Shown one piece after another: positions 22,947 to 37,087 of a stretch of DNA of 64,000 bases. Position 1 is the first letter of the stretch. The number at the start of each line of letters is the position of its first letter. Origin of the DNA: Homarus americanus. Lineage: Eukaryota; Arthropoda; Malacostraca; Decapoda; Nephropidae. The translations under genes were made by a program, and so were the position numbers. The DNA lies in assembly GCF_018991925.1 (NCBI RefSeq), contig NW_024737042.1, positions 21,126,518 through 21,190,517 on the forward strand, read 5' to 3'. The notes under the pieces are model-generated. The model was not told where the DNA came from and made no database searches. It saw nothing but the letters and a program-made list of their open reading frames with translations.

Positions 22947-23786
22947 TGTCGTGATCCCACTACCCTTTATACCTGGGGAGTGAAACCTACCCCAAGTTAT
23001 TAACAAATAAAGGAACAAATAGGGAACACGGCAATAATTATCCCCACAAAAACCTACTCAACTAAATGTACTAGAATAAGTATGAACAAGTTGAAATAAG
23101 TAAGTCACAAAAGGGAAGATAATTAATTAATTCAATTTATGTTCTAAAGGGCGTAATGACTAGCAAACATGAATTTAAGGGTATAAGTAATTGTATATTA
23201 AAATAAGAGTGATGCCGGAAGGGTGAAAATATACCGTAAGGAGTTAGACCAAACGAATATTACTTAACATAACTATATTACACAGACATACAAAATATAT
23301 ACATACAACAATCCCTACAAAATAGTTATTTCCTACCAAACAGGAGATTCCTTACCACCAGGATCCCTTCCTAGGCTTAACTAAACGTGTCACTAATACC
23401 TGATACCCCTAGGGCATTGCAGAAGCCTGGACAAGGCACTAGACAAGGGTCAAGGCTAGAGAACTAATGGACACGTCTACCCTATGCCACGGTTTTTCGC
23501 TACTGGGGAGGCGTGGGGCACGCCGTGGAGGAGAGCTTCTCACATCACGTGATCCAGGACATTTGCTGGATAGTTTATATAATTAATTAATACTACTCTT
23601 GAGTTGACTTAACAGAGTAACACAATGATGCATATTAATAACATACATAAATATACAATTAACCTAAGTAACTAAGAACAATAATAATATAATAAGTACA
23701 ATTAACAAGTTAATAGCTTGTGTGAAATGTAGGTGTGAACATATGCCTCACGCTATGCGAGTTCCCAAGCGCACAGGCACGTGACA
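22947..23786 (-). repeat. 5' LTR of the Gmr1-like element
   Basis: The 840-bp partner of 18206-19038 starts TGTCGTGATCCCACTACCC and ends CAGGCACGTGACA. The two LTRs are very similar but carry scattered substitutions and small indels. The right flank is a CR1-like LINE coding region (GTGGACAAATGTAAAG), unlike the left flank of the other LTR. Confidence 0.88.
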
Positions 23787-24478
23787 GTGGACAAATGTAA
23801 AGTACTTAGTCTAGGAGATGTAAACAGAGAAACCAGATATCAGATGAACTATGATGTTATAGAGAAATCTGAATGTGAGAAAGATTTAGGAGTAATGATA
23901 AGTATGAATCATAAGCCAAGTCAGCAATGTGTATTTGCTCGAAACAAGGCTAATAAAGTACTTGGTTTCATACAATGCAGTGTTGGTTACAAAACTAGTG
24001 AGGTCATCCTGAAACTATTATATGCAGTTCAATTCTGGCCACCGTATTACAGAATGGATATAGAATCCCTTGAAAGAATTCAGAGGAGAATGACAAGACT
24101 AATCCCGGGCATTAGGAACCTTGAGCACAGAAACAGGTTAAAGCATCTTAATTTGCACTCCCTCGAGAGAAGTAAAGTGAGGGGCGATATGATAGAGGTG
24201 TGTAAATTGAAGTCAGTGATAAACAAAGGTGCTATAACAAAGTTACTCAAACTATCCAAGCAGGAGCAAAATCAAAACAATGGTTTTAAATTAGACAAAT
24301 TTAGATTTACTTGAGAAATAAGTAAACATTGGTTTGGAAATAGAGTAGTGAATACGGTGGATAGCTTCAAACATAGGTTGGATGGATATATGAGCAATAG
24401 GGGTTGGGTGTAAATTGGACTGCCCAGTATGGGCCAATAGGCCCCTGCAGTTTCCTCCATTCATATGTTCTATATTCC
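23787..24478 (+). pseudogene. CR1-like LINE copy A, 3' part
   Basis: A reverse transcriptase C-terminal region begins directly at the LTR boundary with VDKCKVLSLGDVN. It continues through KDLGVMIS, FARNKANKVLGFIQ, ESLERIQRRMTRLIPGIRN and LNLHSLERSKVRGDMIE to a stop near 24314. The non-coding tail includes the family-typical GGGCCAATAGGCCCCTGCAG and a short TTATGTTC-type terminal repeat. Everything upstream of the thumb region is missing, cut by the LTR. A TATACC-type gap within the coding part and missing residues after ILKL show decay. Confidence 0.8.
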
Positions 24479-24612
24479 TATCACGATCACCTCCTCCGAC
24501 TTCCTCAACATCTACGAGCAACCAGGGCACGAAGAACAGGACCTAGATTCAGGGCAGAAGGAAGGAAAATTCCACAAAAATCCCAGATTTCAGAAGGGCA
24601 AACTTTGACAGT

Positions 24613-25632
24613 TTGAAGAGGCAGATGAGGGAGGGGGTGTCGCGCTTGGGGGTGAGCTACATGACCCCACATGAGGTGATATCACTTAATGTACCCACAA
24701 AGTACGACCTCACCGTACCAGAAGACCTGACAGTTGAGACTGACCTGATAACGAGATCTGAGATTGCCGAGTTCCACGACAATTTAAATAATGAGTTACT
24801 TAATCCACAAAGGCAGAACATACCATACAAGAAACTCAGATCAGACAACAATGACCCTCAATGGATTAAAAATTATTTAAAGAACATCATTGGCCAAAGG
24901 AAGGCTATGGGTGGAAGGATAAATCGTGGCAAAATTTACCTCTGGGATTATTATAAGGTATTGGCGAGTAGGGTTAAAACCGAGATAAGGAAAGCTAAGA
25001 GGAATAATGAGGTAAGGATAGCGAGGGAGGCGAAAACAAGACCCAAAGGATTCTACCAAATGTATCAAACTAAAACACGAGAAAAGATTGGACCAATTCG
25101 GTCAGATACCGGGGAGCGAACTGATAACGACGGAGAAATGAGCAATAATCTGAATAAATATTTTACAACAGTTTTCACCAAAGAAAATTTAAACATGATA
25201 CCGGAGGCACCGACTCTATTCAGAGATAGTGAAGAAAACAAATTAAGCGAGATAGTAGTGACTAGTAATGATGCTAGTAAGCAAATAGACAAACTGAAGC
25301 CTAGTAAGTCATCTGGTCCCGATGAGATATTTGCCAGAGTATTAAAGGAATGTAAGGAAGAACTTAGTATGCCCATAGCAATGTTGTTTAACATGTCCTT
25401 AAAAACAGGTGTAGTACCAGAATCCTGGAGGATAGCGAATGTAATACCGATTTTCAAAAAGGGAGATAGATCACTATCCTCTAACTACCGCCCAATCAAT
25501 CTAACATCAATAGTAGGCAAATTACTGGAAGCAATCATTTCAAACTCTATTCGAAATCACATGAAGCACCAATTGATCAATGATTCCCAGCATGGCTTCA
25601 CAAGTGGGCATTCATGTGTAACTAATCTATAA
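24613..25632 (+). pseudogene. CR1-like LINE ORF2, linker and RT fingers
   Basis: The 339-codon frame covers the EN-RT linker (NDPQWIKNYLKNIIGQR, RPKGFYQMYQTKTREKIGP, MSNNLNKYFTTVFTKEN). It then covers early RT motifs: KLKPSKSSGPDEIFARVLK, PESWRIANVIPIFKKGDR, NYRPINLTSIVGKLLEAI and DSQHGFTSGHSCVTNL. It ends at a TAA at about 25630. The same frame goes on with YDVAYLDFSKAFDRVP, carrying the first catalytic Asp, up to the LTR insertion at 25724. No authentic start codon is implied by the first ATG. Confidence 0.85.
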
Positions 25633-25724
25633 ACATTCTTTTCATCCGTTTTCGAATCGGTGGACGAGGGGCACAATTATGATGTGGCATATCTCGACTT
25701 TAGCAAAGCCTTCGACAGAGTCCC

Positions 25725-26567
25725 TGTCACGTGCCTGTGGCGCTCAGGAACTCGAGTGGCGTGAGACATATGTTCACGCCTCCATTCCACACAAGCTATT
25801 AATAATTTGTTAATTGTACTTATTATATTATTGTTGTTCTTAGTTTCTTAGGTTAATTGTATATTTATGTATGTTATTAATATGCATCATTGTGTTACTC
25901 TGTTAAGTCAAATCAAGAGTAGTATTAATTAATTATATGTATTATCTAGCAAATGTCCTGGATCACGTGATATGAGACGCGCTCCTCCACTGCGTGGGGA
26001 CGCTTCTCCAGTAGCGAAAAACCGTGGCATAGGGTGTAGACGTGTCAAGTCTTTCTCTAGCCTTGACCCTTGTCTAGTGCTTTGTCCAGTCTTCTGCAAT
26101 GCCCTAGTGGTATCAGGTATTAGTGACACATTCAGTTAGGCCTAGGAAGGGATCCTGGTGGTAAGGAATCTCCTGTTTGGTAGGAAATAACTATTTTGTA
26201 GGGATTGTTGTATATATATATTGTATGTTTGTGTAATATAGTTATGTTAAGTAATATTCGTTTGGTCTAACTCCTTAACGGTATATTTTCACCCTTCCGG
26301 CATCACTCTTATTTTAATATACAATCACTTATTCCCTTAAATTCTTGTTTGCTAGTCATTACTCCCTTTAGAACATAAATTGAATTAATTAATTATCTTC
26401 CCTTTTGTGACTCACTTATTTCAACTGTTCTTACTTATTCAAGTACATTTAGTTGAGTAGGTTTTTGTGGGGATAATTATTGCCGTGTTCCCTATTTGTT
26501 CCTTTATTTGATAATAACTTGGGGTAGGTTTCACTCCCCAGGTATAAAGGATATTGGGATAGCGACA
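25725..26567 (+). mobile_element. Solo LTR of the Gmr1-like family
   Basis: This 843-bp sequence is the reverse complement of the LTRs at 18206 and 22947. It starts TGTCACGTGCCTGTGG and ends AGCGACA. It is flanked by the 4-bp repeat TCCC (25721-25724 and 26568-26571). Deleting it with one TCCC joins the LINE frame exactly at the FDRVPHE motif. With no internal retroelement sequence it is a solo LTR, left by recombination between two LTRs. Confidence 0.92.
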
Positions 26568-26571
26568 TCCC

Positions 26572-27569
26572 CCACGAAAGACTAATTAGAAAGGTAGAAG
26601 CACATGGCATCAAAGGTAATATCCTTAAATGGATTAGGGCGTGGTTACAGGACAGGAAACAGCAAGTGAGCATTAACGGCACTAAATCCCACTGGAGCAA
26701 CGTCACTAGTGGAGTTCCCCAAGGCTCAGTACTTGAACCATTATTAATTATTATATACATAAACGACATAGATAGCCCTATAGACAGAAACATAAGTAAA
26801 TTTGCTGATGACACTAAAATAGGACGTGTTATTAAATCTGACGAGGACTCTGCAAAACTACAGGAAAATCTAAAAAAAAATTTCGAATGGTCTGAAAAAT
26901 GGCAGATGCAATTCAACGTGGACAAATGTAAAGTACTCAGTATAGGAGATGTAAACAGGGAAACCAGTTACCAGATTAACAGCGATGCCATTGAGAAATC
27001 CGACTGCGAGAGAGATTTAGGAGTAATGATAAGTAGGAACCTTAAGCCAAGGAAACAATGTGTTTTTGCTCGTAACAAGGCTAATAAAGTGCTTGGGCTC
27101 ATACAAAGGAGTGTTAGTTACAAGACTAGCGAGGCCATGCTAAAACTGTATCTTACACTTGTGAGACCACACCTGGATTACGCAGTTCAGTTCTGGTCAC
27201 CTTATTACAGAATGGATGTAGAATCCTTGGAAAGAATTCAGAGGAGAATGACAAGACTAATCCCGTGCATTAGGAACCTTGAGTATAGGTTTAGGCATCT
27301 TAATTTGCACTCCCTCGAGAGACGTAGAGCGAGGGGGCGACATGATAGAGATGTATAAATGGAAGTCAGGGCTAAACAAAGGGGACATTACAAAGGTACT
27401 CAAACTATCCAACCAGGAGCGAACTCGTAACAATGGTTTTAAATTAGACAAATTTAGATTTAGGCGTGAAATAGGTAAACACTGGTTTGGAAACAGAGTA
27501 GTGGATGAATGGAACAAGTTACCAAATATCATCATTAACTCGAATATGCTGGATAGCTTCAAACAATAG
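26572..27569 (+). pseudogene. CR1-like LINE ORF2, RT palm to C-terminus
   Basis: After the solo LTR, the reverse transcriptase continues with AHGIKGNILKWIRAWL, NVTSGVPQGSVLEPLLIIIYIND, SKFADDTKIGR (FADD catalytic pair) and KDLGVMI-type thumb motifs (DLGVMISRNLKP). It continues through LVRPHLDYAVQFWSPYY and RIQRRMTRLI. A frameshift near 27335 moves the end of the protein (DMIEMYKWKSGLNKG to NSNMLDSFKQ) into the next frame, stopping at 27569. Palm residues are intact but the copy is broken. Confidence 0.85.
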
Positions 27570-27652
27570 GGGTTGGGTGTAAACGAGACTGCCCTGTATG
27601 GGCCAATAGGCCCGCTGCAGTTCCCACCATTCTTATGTTCTTATGTTCTAGA

Positions 27653-31336
<3,684 letters not shown>

Positions 31337-31739
31337 ATGTGTTTAATGTTCAGAAATTTTAATGTGATATTTGACGTTAGAACAAAAATGACGGATCTGC
31401 CAAACAGGGAAACATAAGAAGGCCAGGCTGAAACAATCACCTTGTGGCGAGTTAAAACAAAGCTTTCAAGCACGCCCCCAGTCAGTGGGTGGAAGCATTT
31501 TGAACTAGGCCCATAGAAATTTAAATGTACTTTATCGAATTGATGTAGACACGATTCATGACGTTAAGGGATAAATATAAAATTTAAAGTTATTGGGGAT
31601 AGTTTCCCAGTTCTAAATATGTTACGTGTGTCCCAAGGAAACTGCTAGAAATACGCGAAAGGTGACGCCATGGGGGAGGGGGGGGGGACGGGCAGGCGAA
31701 CGCCCTGAGGTATGCAGGCTTTGACCTGGCCTAAGTAGT

Positions 31740-33278
31740 TCACGGTCATTGACCGAGACGGACGTCTAACTACGTGTTCCGCCAAGGAAAACGACCACGT
31801 GGCATAGTCCCTTCCCGCGCGTTCATCTGTGTTGCAAATAAGTCCTTATTCGATCTCAGGCAGTGTTTAGATAGGGCGGAGAAGAATTTAACAGTAGTTA
31901 ACAAAGTACTCCTTTTGCAGGTCACGAGACCCCACTTGGTTGGTGGTTGGTGGTGATGGTGGTTTGGAAGATATAGCTGGCTACTCACGGAGTGGTTACC
32001 CACCCGGCCAGCGAGCAGACTGGTGTCCCTATTTACCAAACTACCGTGACGGACCAGAGAGCTTGAATGTGGTCCATCTGGTTCATCGAATCTCTCCATC
32101 TAGGTTCATACAACACCACAAGAACCACCCACACATCTCCTCAGTCTGTCAGTGAAAACTCTTACTAAGGGGAATGCAGAACCCCTCCCTCAGCTGTGTA
32201 GGGTTCACCTGGTTGTACTCTGAGGTGGGCTGACTTTTGCTCTCTTCCTGTCTATGAAGTACTGGGAGTAAGCCAACTGAGTGCAGACTGAATGAATGAA
32301 GGGTCACTCGTTGGAACTGGGAGTTCTAGTTTTTACGTAGAGACATTCATCTCCCCAGTATTGGGTGTATGTGATTAAAATAGCCAAGCCCAGGTGTGTA
32401 ATCAATGCTCCTCATGGTTAATTGCACACGTGGGAAATAGGAGTTCCTCTTCAAAAAATGGCGAATGGCTGTATCACCTTAAGGTACGGGAGCATTCTGA
32501 ATTTATGTGTGAAGCACATTACGGGTGTTGATGGAGAAATGCACACATTACTCCTGAACCTAGAAAGAGTAATGAAAAAACACCGGAGCACCCGCCTGCT
32601 TGACGGGTCATGAGTGGTTTTCTCGGTTTCTTGTAAATGCCTGCCACTTGGAAGGTTAATAGTTACAACCTTCCGGTTCTGTGTAGTTAGGACAGTTAGG
32701 ATTATAGAATTTTGTGGGTCATCCCAGACAGGCTATGAGTGATCCATGTTCTTGTGTAGTATAACTAAATCAGGATTTCTATTCCTCAGGGACTGCTATA
32801 ATGTTGTCAGATGCACTTAAAGCATTTTCATCGGTGCAAGTAATAGTTTTTTAAGTGTTTTATGTGCCACTAAGTGATGTAGGATGTATGAAGGAATTGT
32901 TTCAAATGAGATTCTCGTTCTGGTGTATGTAGTACTGCTGTATAATTAGTTCTTTTCGGATGAAATTAATATATTTTAATAATTTTGTTGATGCCATGTA
33001 CAACTTTTGTTTCCCATTGTAGTGTTGTAAGCTACGCTACAAAGTACTCTAGTGCTTGTTTACAATAATTGATTCCGTTTGTAGTGTTGGAAGGTAGAGA
33101 AGTGTTATCTTTTACCAGTGCGCCTCATTAAACCCAATTACAGGAACTAGCTATTGCGATCACGGAAAATACTTTTATTAATTGTGTTTGTGCTGGTTCG
33201 GTATTGTCAGAGGGGTGCTTTCACTGCTTTACCATTCACTCTAACTCAAAAACCCCAATAGGTAAAATTCCGACAGGT
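31740..33278 (+). repeat. Tandem unit of about 1.5 kb, copy 1
   Basis: The unit begins near a conserved GACCACGTGG block (31791) and includes TTCGATCTCAG, CTTACTAAG, TTCATCTCCCCAGTAT and TGCTCCTCATGGTTAATT. It ends TGTGCTGGTTCGGTATTGTC, GTGCTTTCACT and a (TA)n tract. The same order is repeated in 33470-33916 plus 39692-41009, and in part at 41243-41923. No coding capacity is visible. Family unknown. Confidence 0.65.

Positions 33279-33374
<96 letters not shown>
33279..33374. repeat. (TA)n microsatellite
   Basis: About 96 bp of TA with one CA interruption near 33290. It lies at the end of tandem unit copy 1 and leads into copy 2. Confidence 0.96.
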
Positions 33375-33375
<1 letters not shown>

Positions 33376-33469
33376 CCCAACGAAGCTATTAGTTATGCGG
33401 GTAAATATGTCAGTAGGCCCAAGCGTATGCCTTCGGGGAACACGAGGCTTACTAGGCCTCAGTCACACT

Positions 33470-33916
33470 GAAGCGATCGGACAGACAGGACGTTCCTCTG
33501 TGAGCCCGGCCAGGAAAAGTGACCACGTGGTCTGGTCTCGTGCGTGCACAGTTTCATCAGTGTTGCAAGTAAGTTCATTCGATCTCAGACAAGGTTTACA
33601 TTAGATAGGGTGGAAAAGAAAAAGTTAACAATAGCTTACAGAGGGTTTATTGCAGGGTTTCTGTAGAGCCCACGGGGTCGAGTTGAGCAGTTTTGAGGGG
33701 TGGAGTGGAGTAAGCTGTCGGTGTTGACCACTGGATAGCAAAGTTTTAGCTGGGACAGCCCGAAGGAACGAGTGTTCCTGACAACTAACTACATGGGACC
33801 AGCGTCCGCCCTCGGTTGATGATGGTTGATGATCGCTTGGGGTTACCAGATCTCCCCCACTTTGGTTCACAACACCACATATCTTCAGTCAGTTTAGTGA
33901 AAACATCTTACTAATT
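33470..33916 (+). repeat. Tandem unit copy 2, left part
   Basis: The segment aligns with the start of copy 1 (GACCACGTGGTCTGGTC, TTCGATCTCAGACAAGG, GGTTCACAACACCAC, CTTACTAAT). It breaks off exactly at the LTR retrotransposon start at 33917. The continuation is at 39692. Confidence 0.65.
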
Positions 33917-34234
33917 GTATGTATATTATGTATGCTGTATGTATATTATGTATGTGCTCCATTTATATACATTATTTATTCAGCCTAGCTCGCAGCGTGT
34001 GGCAATGTATTTACCATGTCCCACACGCTTAATTAATGTGCTTGGCGACATATGGAAGCTGCTAATGTATCACTTGCCACATGTCACCTGAAAGGCTAGT
34101 TGACCCCCCAGACAGAGTAAGGAGAGCCACCTCGCTTGTGTAACTCTGTTTGTCCGGTAAATAGAACCTACGAAAACTCTACAGGCGTTTGTGTTCGCTC
34201 CTGTGGATAGAACTTGGTACCCAGAACATATACA
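33917..34234 (+). repeat. 5' LTR
   Basis: The 318-bp repeat begins TGTATGTATATTATG and ends CAGAACATATACA, with TGT...ACA termini. Two iterations of a TGTATGTATATTATG phrase lie at its start, whereas the 3' LTR has three, accounting for most of the length difference. Confidence 0.93.
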
Positions 34235-34252
34235 TGGCGCAGTGTGTTAAGT
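34235..34252 (+). other. Primer binding site
   Basis: TGGCGCAGTGTGTTAAGT starts directly after the 5' LTR. The TGG start is complementary to a CCA tRNA end. The TGGCGCAGT beginning resembles sites that I associate with tRNA-Ser priming in insect gypsy-like elements, but I could not check this. Confidence 0.65.
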
Positions 34253-34745
34253 TACTGGATCATTATACAAGTGAAGTGTAAAGTTTGTTGCAAGAAAGGC
34301 TTATGGACCCCTGTTCTGTCGTTAACCGCTAATGGCCGCTCCTCCATGAATTTATAGCAACTTTGAACAGTGTCAGTGACAGCAAGTTCCTGTGAGTGTA
34401 TAGTGCATTGCATGTGTAGTGCCATAACTGTGTGACCTTTTTCTAAAGGATTCCCAAGGTGGAAGGCATGTTCAGGGCATTTGTGAGGAGTGGAGTTCAG
34501 TGCAGCCTCCTCCGGCTGTGCCTAGAGGGCAACTGACTATGAGTCGCCGCCTCTCCCTCCCAGCGAGACACTGCCCGAGGCGCGCACACATACACACACA
34601 GACTACAGCCATTCCTTTATATATATTTTATATATATAATCTACTTATCTGTGCATTTAATATATTTTTTGGTCTCAGATCTTGTTGATACGACGGGCTG
34701 ACCGGTCAACACTGACTTAAGACATAGTACACAGATTAAGTAATT
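34253..34745 (+). other. Retrotransposon leader
   Basis: About 490 bp lie between the primer site and the gag start. No ORF of note. A short TATATATTTTATATATATAAT patch is near 34618. Confidence 0.5.
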
Positions 34746-36644
34746 ATGTCTCGTGCCTTACGCAGTCGTGGAGCCAACGCCTGGATGAGTCAGTTGGATG
34801 ACAATTCTGCAGAGATGGATGAACAGGACGCTCCAGCTCCCACCACATCGCGCAGCCCTTCACCTCGATCTTCAGCATTGTCTTCAGAGATAATTGCTTT
34901 AATGAAGTTTATGAGGGATGAGAGGCGTCAGGTCGAAGCTAGAAGACATGTGGAGAATGAAAAAAGAAGGCAAGCTGAGACAGAGAGAGACCACCAACGG
35001 AGATTGGAAGACAGTGCACGGTTTGAAGCTTTGATATCTCGCCTCACTGTTAACCAAGCCCCTGGCTCTAATACTGCCTTGGTATCGACTGGTTCAGATA
35101 CCTCATCAACGCTTTCTTCAGGCCCCACAGCCCCACCTAAAGCGGCCGCTCAAACACCACCCATCTTGAAGCCTGATGTGAATTTCCAGACTTTTCGTGA
35201 ATGGCGGCGACGGTGGACTGATTATGCTACAATGGTGGATCTCCAGAGCTTGTCACAGCCTAAACAACTTATTCAGCTGCGTATGTGCCTGTCCTTGGAA
35301 ACTCAGCGTGTCTTGGAACATACGTTGCAGGTACCTCCGACCTCTTCGTAGTCTGTAGAGGAGGTACTAGATATTCTACAACGGCACATCAAAGGGCAGC
35401 GGAATGAAGCTCTACGCAAGAGGGAATTGTTTAGCTGCAGACAGATGGAGGGCGAGACTTTTGATGCCTTTTATGTACGACTCAAGAGAGCCTCGGAAGA
35501 GATAGATGTATGCCCAGGTAACCACCAGCAGTGCGAGGAGACCCAGTTGAGGCAGGTGATCCTGATGGGTGTTAAGGACGAGGAGCTTGTCCAACGCCTC
35601 ACCTCCCTCGACTCTTCCTCTGCTCTTAAGGATGTGTTGACGATATGTCGCTCCTATGAGGCTGCCAGGTGTGCCACCTATGCCATTCCAGCTCCCCCTA
35701 CAGCTGTACGCGCTGTGTCCCGGTACAAGAAGGACAAGAAGTCTACTCCAACGCCTTCGCCCACCACGCCCACGCCCGGTTCCTTTTGTAACAACTGTGG
35801 TAAGCAGCACGGAACACAGGTGTGTCCAGCTGTTGAGTCTACCTGCAACAGTTGTGACCGTACGGGCCACTGGTTACTCACAGTACGGTGTCCAGCCAAA
35901 CGCATCCAGTGCAATGTGTGCGGTCGTCTGGGCCCCTACGACAAGTGTTGCCCTACCAACAAACCCAAGGGACAGCGTCGGCGGAAGCTTCAGCGCCCTT
36001 CCACCAGTGAGGGCCGCCCACAGTCTTCCAATCAGAAGCATGACGACCCTGGACAACGCTCGAGCCATATTAGGAAGGTATATTCCCTCTCGCGTCCCAG
36101 GACCAAAGTTCCCAAGCACATCAGCGTCATCGTGACCTACGGCAATGTGTCATCCCGTCTTCAGATGTTGCCCGACACCAGCGCTGATGCTACAGTCATC
36201 GGTCCCCAGCATTTGCAATGCTTGGGGCTCTCTCCAAGTGATCTAGGTCCGCCCCCCAAGGATCTCCGCTTCACGGCAGATGGTTCACAGATGACCCCGG
36301 CCCTGGGTTCACTCCAAGCACAGGTCACCTTTGGCAACAGGTCGTGTCAAGCCTGGATTGATGTGCATAACGGTGTCCCGACTCCTTTGCTGTCCTACAG
36401 ACATTGTCAAGAGTTGGCCATCATCTCCCAGGACTTCCCAAAACCTATTCTCGGGGTAAAACACGCCAACAGGGTGCACGAAGGGAGCAGCAACTACCCT
36501 GCTGTCGCCCTGCCCCTGCCTCTTGCCAGTGACACCTCTCCATCCGATACTCGGAAGTACTTCCTGAAGGAATTCAGCGACGTTCTGGTGACCAAGTCCG
36601 CTCTGGAATCCAAGCCTCTCAAGAAGAGGGTAGGCCCCCCATGA
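34746..36644 (+). pseudogene. gag-protease ORF with one internal TAG
   Basis: A single reading frame runs from ATG 34746 to TGA 36642-36644, broken only by TAG at 35349-35351. The order is: a charged coiled-coil-like N-terminal segment (about residues 50-95); a capsid-like region with FREWRRRWTDYATMV and, after the stop, LFSCRQMEGETFDAFYVRLK; a Cys-rich nucleocapsid with CNNCGKQHG, CNSCDRTGHW and CNVCGRLG; then an aspartic protease region with MLPDTSADATVIG. The protease motif has Ser where Asp-Thr/Ser-Gly is expected, which would be predicted to impair it. Gag packages element RNA and the protease would process the polyprotein. The frame ends at a C-run directly before pol. Confidence 0.85.
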
Positions 36645-37087
36645 GGATCCACTTGAGGGACGACGCAAAGCCCTTCGCTATCTATACCCCTCGACTGGTC
36701 CTCCTGGCCTTCCGTGATGCTGTCAAAAACGAGCTGGACTCCATGGTCGCCCAAGAAATTATTGCACCAGCTTGCGATGAGCCATCTCCATGGTGTCACC
36801 CTATGGTAGTCGTCACAAAACCCAAAGGTGGTGTTCGGATCACCACTAACCTCTCCAAGCTCAACAGCCAGGTGTCTCGTCCTGCGCACCCTTCTCCCAC
36901 GCCCTTTGCAGCTATACGCAGTGTGAACCCGAAGGCGCGCTTCTTCACGACGATGGACGCCCTGTGTGGATACTGGCAGATAGAGCTTGCCAAAGAAGAC
37001 CAACCACTTCCAACTTTCATCACCCCGCATGGACACATGGACGTTACAGTTATTGCCGTGGCCCCATGGGATTCGCCGCTACAGTAG
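36629..37087 (+). pseudogene. pol part 1: RT N-terminal half
   Basis: In the -1 frame relative to gag-protease, the RT starts with IHLRDDAKPFAIYTPR. It continues through ELDSMVAQEIIAPACDEPSP, MVVVTKPKGGVRITTNLSKLN and RFFTTMDALCGYWQIELAKED (first catalytic Asp in TTMDA) to FITPHG. There, near 37030, an 8-bp tandem duplication (CATGGACA repeated) throws the reading out of frame, and this frame ends at 37087. The overlap with the protease frame lies at a C6 run just before the protease stop. That may be a deletion or a slippery site. Confidence 0.85.

Larger units (their letters stand above)
24487..27652 (+). mobile_element. CR1-like LINE copy B, interrupted by a solo LTR
   Basis: The copy runs from the end of the endonuclease region through the full reverse transcriptase to a 3' end with CCAATAGGCCCGCTGCAG and the octamer repeat TTCTTATG. 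Terminal octamers of this kind are characteristic of CR1 LINEs. It follows copy A head to tail. A solo LTR at 25725-26567 splits it. Coding pieces are 24613-25727, 26568-27358 and 27279-27569, the last two in different frames. Confidence 0.82.

Noticed and set aside
35412..35870. Minus-strand frames over gag, and others across 36-39 kb
   Set aside because: Antisense shadows of the gypsy-type gag-pol. No motif of their own.
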